NCBI GenBank assembly: GCA_023420795.1
Contig: JAEZVM010000042.1
Coordinates: forward strand, 1 to 8,562
Direction: 5' to 3'
DNA length: 8,562 nucleotides
Origin: Pseudomonadota bacterium
GTDB lineage: Bacteria; Pseudomonadota; Gammaproteobacteria; Burkholderiales; Burkholderiaceae_D
Positions within the stretch are counted from its first letter, which is position 1, and every line of letters starts with the position of its first letter. A program made the translations under genes and the position numbers. Shown one piece after another: positions 4,912-8,562 of this stretch. Below the pieces are notes generated by a model, which saw only the letters and a program-made list of their open reading frames with translations, made no database searches and was not told the DNA's origin.

Positions 4912-7362
4912 ATGAGAACAGCACCTGGCAGTAGTCTCCCCGCCCAGGATGTGGTTCAGAATCTGGCGGATCATTCCTCTATGGTTGTGTGGGAAGTCGG
5001 TATCGACGGCCTGTGCACCTATCTCAATTCTGCTTCCATGACAGGCTTGAGCTGTGCCAGCGAAATCAGCATTTCAGACTGGCGCCGCATCATTCATCCG
5101 GACGATGCCGCACGTATTGAAAAAACTATTTCCGAGGCAAAGCAGAATCATCGCGAATATCAGCTGGAATACCGCATCATGCGCAGCGACGGTTCGGTGC
5201 GCTGGATTATGGAAAGCGCCGCGCCGCGATTCGCGGACAATGGCAAGCCGCAAGGCTATGTCGGCACGCTGGTCGATGTAAGCGAAAGCCATGAAACGCG
5301 CGAACGGCATATGCGCAGCGAGCTGGAACACCGCTTGCTGACGGAAAACGCGCGCGACCTGATATCTCACAGCGATGCGAACAATATCTATGTCTATGTG
5401 TCGCCGTCGCACAGGGATACGCTCGGCTACGAGCCGCACGAACTTGTCGGCACGCATCTGTACGACTACATCCATCCCGATGACCGCGAGCAGGACGGCA
5501 GGCGTCCGGCGCTGACGAATATCCGCTTCCGCCACAAGAACGGCGGCTGGGTATGGCTGGGCGCGAGCACGCGCACCATTCGCGATCCGAAAACCGGCGC
5601 CAAGCTCGGTATCGTGTCGATTGCACGCGACATCACCGCCCAGCTGGAGGCGCAGCGGGAACTGGCGCGCAGGGAAGAGCGCTTTCGCAGCCTGACTTCG
5701 CTGTCCTCGGACTGGTATTGGGAAACCGATACCGATATCCGGCTCACCTTCATTTCCGATGGTCTTTTCGACCGGCTCCGGGTGCCGCCGCAGCAACTGC
5801 TGGGAAGCATGTTCAGTTCCCATGTCCGCGACAAGGCTGCGCCGGGTCTGATCGCCTGCCAGCAAAGTATTGCTGCACGACGCCCGTTCCGCGATGTTCT
5901 CTATCCGGCGGAACTGAGTCTTTATCCGGGCGTCGTTCGCTACCTGCGCATCTCCGGCGAACCGTTCAGCGAGGATGGCGTATTCCGCGGCTATCGTGGC
6001 ATCTGCCGCGACGTGACGCAGGAAGTCATGAACGCGCGGGCGCTGGAACGGCTGGCCACGCGCGACATGCTGACGGAACTGCCGAACCGGGCATTGTTGC
6101 AGTCCCGTATGGAGCAACGGTTGAATGAACCGCAGGAGAGCTTCCCGCTCGCAGTGTTCTTCATCGATCTCGACAATTTCAAGGAAGTCAACGATTCATT
6201 CGGCCATACCGCCGGTGATGTGCTGTTGAAGGAAATCGCCGGCCGGTTTACCCGCTGCGTACGACCGGAGGATACGGTTGCCCGTATTGGTGGCGACGAA
6301 TTCGTAATCATGTCGGCCTGTCGCAACGGTGACATTTCCGCCGTGCGGCTCGCAGAAAAGCTGCGCAAGGCGCTCGAAGCACCGGTGGTGCTCGCTGGGC
6401 ATGAGGTCAAAGCATCGGCATCGATCGGCATCAGCATGTACCCGCAGGATGGCGCGACCAGCGAAACGCTACTGCAGAACGCGGATACGGCGCTGTACCG
6501 GGCCAAAGCAGCCGGTGGCTCGGCCTTCCGCTTCTATACGGCGGAAATGAGCGCCGCCTCCCGTTCCCGCCTGCTGCTGCAGGCAGCGCTGCGCCATGCG
6601 CGGGCGCGCAACGAATTCGAAGTGTATTTCCAGCCCCGCGCCAGCCTGAAGACTCTCGAAATTACCGGTATGGAAGCCTTGCTGCGCTGGACCCATCCGG
6701 AACTGGGCGCGGTCTCTCCCGCCGATTTCATCCCGCTTGCCGAAGAGAACGGCCTGATCGACGAGATCACTGACTGGGTGCTGCGGCAGGCGACCGCGCA
6801 GGCGCAGAAATGGACCGCGCGCTATGGACGCTCGCTGACCATCTCCGTGAATCTTTCTGCGCGCCAACTGCGCAACAAAAAGGTGCTGTTCTCCGTAGTG
6901 CATGCGCTGCGCACCAGCGGCCTGCACGCCGGCCAGCTGGAGCTGGAGCTGACGGAGACCGCGCTGATGGAGGACACCGATCTCGCAGCCGGGCTGCTCA
7001 GGGAACTGAAGGCGCTCGGCCTGCGCCTGTCGGTGGACGATTTCGGCACCGGCTATTCCTCGCTCGCCTATCTGTGCAGCTTCCCGCTCGACAGTCTGAA
7101 GCTGGACCGTTCGTTCCTGTTGCAGAAGGAGGCGGACAATGCGCATCCGTGGAGGCTGGCCGAGGCCATCATCAACCTCGCGCACACGCTGAACCTGTCG
7201 GTGGTCGCCGAAGGCGTCGAAAGCCATGAACATCTGGCTTTCCTGCGCACTACTGCCTGCAACGAGGTGCAGGGATCCTGCATCAGCGAGCCGCTGCCTG
7301 CGGCGCAGATGGAAAACCTGCTGCGCGCCGCCGGCGAGGCGCCGATGCGCGCCAGCGCGTAA
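4912..7362 (+). CDS. PAS-PAS-PAS-GGDEF-EAL protein (diguanylate cyclase/phosphodiesterase)
   Basis: A cytoplasmic sensor that probably makes and/or breaks cyclic-di-GMP. The 816 residues contain three PAS/PAC units (about 13-125, 140-247 and 255-372), a GGDEF domain (about 375-545) and an EAL domain (about 553-808). No membrane segment or signal peptide is seen. The cyclase site is intact, RIGGDEF with GGDEF at 460-464, and the product-inhibition site RPED (451-454) lies exactly 5 residues before it. The EAL domain keeps the expected catalytic and metal residues: EAL Glu588, NLSA Asn647, LTET Glu682, DDFGTGYSS Asp709-Asp710, Lys730, AEGVE Glu767 and VQG Gln787. Both activities are thus possible; which dominates cannot be told. 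The PAS ligands are unknown, and no heme or flavin motif is obvious. ATG 4912 has AGGA 5 bases upstream. The gene is single, divergent from the 64-residue gene and convergent with the downstream gene. Confidence 0.96.
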   Translation: MRTAPGSSLPAQDVVQNLADHSSMVVWEVGIDGLCTYLNSASMTGLSCASEISISDWRRIIHPDDAARIEKTISEAKQNHREYQLEYRIMRSDGSVRWIMESAAPRFADNGKPQGYVGTLVDVSESHETRERHMRSELEHRLLTENARDLISHSDANNIYVYVSPSHRDTLGYEPHELVGTHLYDYIHPDDREQDGRRPALTNIRFRHKNGGWVWLGASTRTIRDPKTGAKLGIVSIARDITAQLEAQRELARREERFRSLTSLSSDWYWETDTDIRLTFISDGLFDRLRVPPQQLLGSMFSSHVRDKAAPGLIACQQSIAARRPFRDVLYPAELSLYPGVVRYLRISGEPFSEDGVFRGYRGICRDVTQEVMNARALERLATRDMLTELPNRALLQSRMEQRLNEPQESFPLAVFFIDLDNFKEVNDSFGHTAGDVLLKEIAGRFTRCVRPEDTVARIGGDEFVIMSACRNGDISAVRLAEKLRKALEAPVVLAGHEVKASASIGISMYPQDGATSETLLQNADTALYRAKAAGGSAFRFYTAEMSAASRSRLLLQAALRHARARNEFEVYFQPRASLKTLEITGMEALLRWTHPELGAVSPADFIPLAEENGLIDEITDWVLRQATAQAQKWTARYGRSLTISVNLSARQLRNKKVLFSVVHALRTSGLHAGQLELELTETALMEDTDLAAGLLRELKALGLRLSVDDFGTGYSSLAYLCSFPLDSLKLDRSFLLQKEADNAHPWRLAEAIINLAHTLNLSVVAEGVESHEHLAFLRTTACNEVQGSCISEPLPAAQMENLLRAAGEAPMRASA

Positions 7363-7375
7363 TCAGCCGAAAGAA

Positions 7376-8562
7376 TCAGCCAAAAAACCAGTAGCACACA
7401 CCGATGGACGCCAGCACACCGGCAAGATCGGCCGCCAGTGCACAGCCGACCGCATGGCGCGCGCGCTGGATTCCGACCGCGCCGAAGTACACCGCCAGCA
7501 CATAGAAGGTGGTTTCGGTGCTGCCCTGAACCGTCGCCGCGACCAGCGCGGGGAAGCTATCGACACCTCTTGCCTGCATCAGTTCGATCAGCATCGCGCG
7601 CGCCGCACTACCGGAAAACGGTTTGACCAGTGCTGTCGGCAGAGCTTCGACGAAGCGGGTATCCCAGCCGGCCGCCTCCGCGAGAAAGCGCAATCCACCG
7701 AGAGCCACGTCCAGCGCGCCGGAAGCGCGCAGCACGCCGACCGCGCAGAGCATTGCGACCAGATAGGGCAGCAGGTTTTTCGCCACATCGAAGCCTTCTT
7801 TCGCACCTTCGACGAAGCTCTCATAGACTGGCACGCGCCGCCAGGCGCCGAACAGGACGAACAGCAGGATCAAGGAAAACAGCACCAGGTTACCGAGCAA
7901 TGAGGACAGTGCGGCCAGCGCGCCAGCGGACAGGCCGGCCAGCATTGCCATGAAACCGCCGAGCAGCAGCGCGAAGCCGCACAGCCATGCGAGCACCACC
8001 GGGTCCCATAGCCTGAGCCGCTGCATGAGCGCCACCGACAGGAAACCGGCTACCGTCGAGGCGCTGGTGGCAAGCAGGATCGGCAGGAACACCAGTGTCG
8101 GGTCGGCCGCTCCCTGCTGCGCGCGATACATGAAGATCGACACCGGCAACAGCGTCAGCGACGATGCATTCAGCACCAGGAACAGGATCTGCGCATTGCT
8201 GGCTACTGCGGGGTTGGGATTGAGTTCCTGTAGCGCGCGCATCGCTTTCAGGCCGATCGGCGTAGCCGCGTTGTCGAGGCCGAGGCCGTTGGCGGTGAAG
8301 TTCAGCGTAATCAGGCCGAGCGCCGGATGACCGCTCGGAACTTCCGGCATCAGGCGGCGAAACAGCGGCGCCAGCCAGCGCGCCAACGTTTCAACGATCC
8401 CGGCCTTTTCCGCGATGCGCAGGAATCCAAGCCATAGGGTGAGGGTGCCGAACAGCAGGATCATCACCTCGACGGAAAGCTTTGCCATCGAAAACAGGCT
8501 TTCCACCATCGCGGCGAAGACGCCGGCATCGTCGCCGACCAGCCAGCGCCCGAACGCGCTCA
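7376..8562 (-). CDS. SpmA-SpmB-type fused membrane protein (nucleoside recognition/Gate domains), 5' end cut by window edge
   Basis: A polytopic inner-membrane protein of the family related to Bacillus spore maturation proteins SpmA and SpmB, fused in one chain. Its role in non-sporulating bacteria is not established; the domain is thought to belong to transport-like proteins. The frame stays open through the right edge, where SAFGRWLVGDDAGVFAA precedes the first in-window ATG (8509), so that Met is internal; 394 residues are visible. The SpmA half carries GLGLDNAATPIGLKAM (around bases 8240-8287) and SNAQILFLVLNASS. The SpmB half carries VYESFVEGAKEGF, LPYLVAMLCAVGVLRASGAL, KPFSGSAARAM and STETTFYVLAVYFG. 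About seven or eight hydrophobic segments can be seen. The protein ends CYWFFG. Its stop lies 13 bp from the stop of the convergent GGDEF-EAL gene. Confidence 0.9.
   Translation of the reverse strand, partial: SAFGRWLVGDDAGVFAAMVESLFSMAKLSVEVMILLFGTLTLWLGFLRIAEKAGIVETLARWLAPLFRRLMPEVPSGHPALGLITLNFTANGLGLDNAATPIGLKAMRALQELNPNPAVASNAQILFLVLNASSLTLLPVSIFMYRAQQGAADPTLVFLPILLATSASTVAGFLSVALMQRLRLWDPVVLAWLCGFALLLGGFMAMLAGLSAGALAALSSLLGNLVLFSLILLFVLFGAWRRVPVYESFVEGAKEGFDVAKNLLPYLVAMLCAVGVLRASGALDVALGGLRFLAEAAGWDTRFVEALPTALVKPFSGSAARAMLIELMQARGVDSFPALVAATVQGSTETTFYVLAVYFGAVGIQRARHAVGCALAADLAGVLASIGVCYWFFG

Noticed and set aside
5074..6117. Long minus-strand open frame of 347 codons
   Set aside because: It is the shadow of the PAS and GGDEF coding region, a common result of GC-rich codon bias, and has no domain of its own.

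Overview
The window looks like chromosomal DNA from a GC-rich, non-sporulating Gram-negative bacterium. The protein styles (a SelD and a MnmH close to E. coli forms, a PAS-GGDEF-EAL receptor, a fused SpmA/SpmB-type membrane protein) suggest a betaproteobacterium, perhaps Burkholderiales/Oxalobacteraceae. That placement is inference from sequence style, not a search result.

Layout, left to right. (1) A selenium module: selD (minus strand, its last roughly 40 codons cut off by the left edge) is divergent from mnmH/selU (plus strand), with 73 bp between them. SelD makes selenophosphate, and MnmH uses it to put 2-selenouridine in the wobble position of tRNAs. (2) A 638-residue FtsH-like membrane AAA+ zinc protease on the minus strand, with a clear intrinsic terminator just downstream. 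Its protease site and membrane topology look like FtsH, but its ATPase second region of homology differs from canonical FtsH. (3) An AT-richer stretch of about 800 bp between the protease gene and the next large gene. It holds a 350-bp region without a convincing gene, a 42-codon membrane-peptide gene with a very strong ribosome binding site, and a 64-66-codon unknown gene converging on it with a 9-bp overlap. Neither small protein is recognised. (4) An 816-residue cytoplasmic PAS-PAS-PAS-GGDEF-EAL protein for cyclic-di-GMP turnover, with both catalytic domains and the inhibitory site intact by eye. (5) A convergent gene, only 13 bp away and running off the right edge, for a polytopic SpmA-SpmB-type (Gate/nucleoside-recognition) fusion.

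SelD and MnmH work in one pathway. The other genes have no obvious shared pathway. The part most worth a second look is the centre: a divergent FtsH-type protease beside two small unknown genes, one a single-pass membrane peptide. Small membrane peptides are known FtsH modulators elsewhere, but any link here is inference. I saw no tRNA, rRNA, CRISPR array, insertion sequence or prophage.
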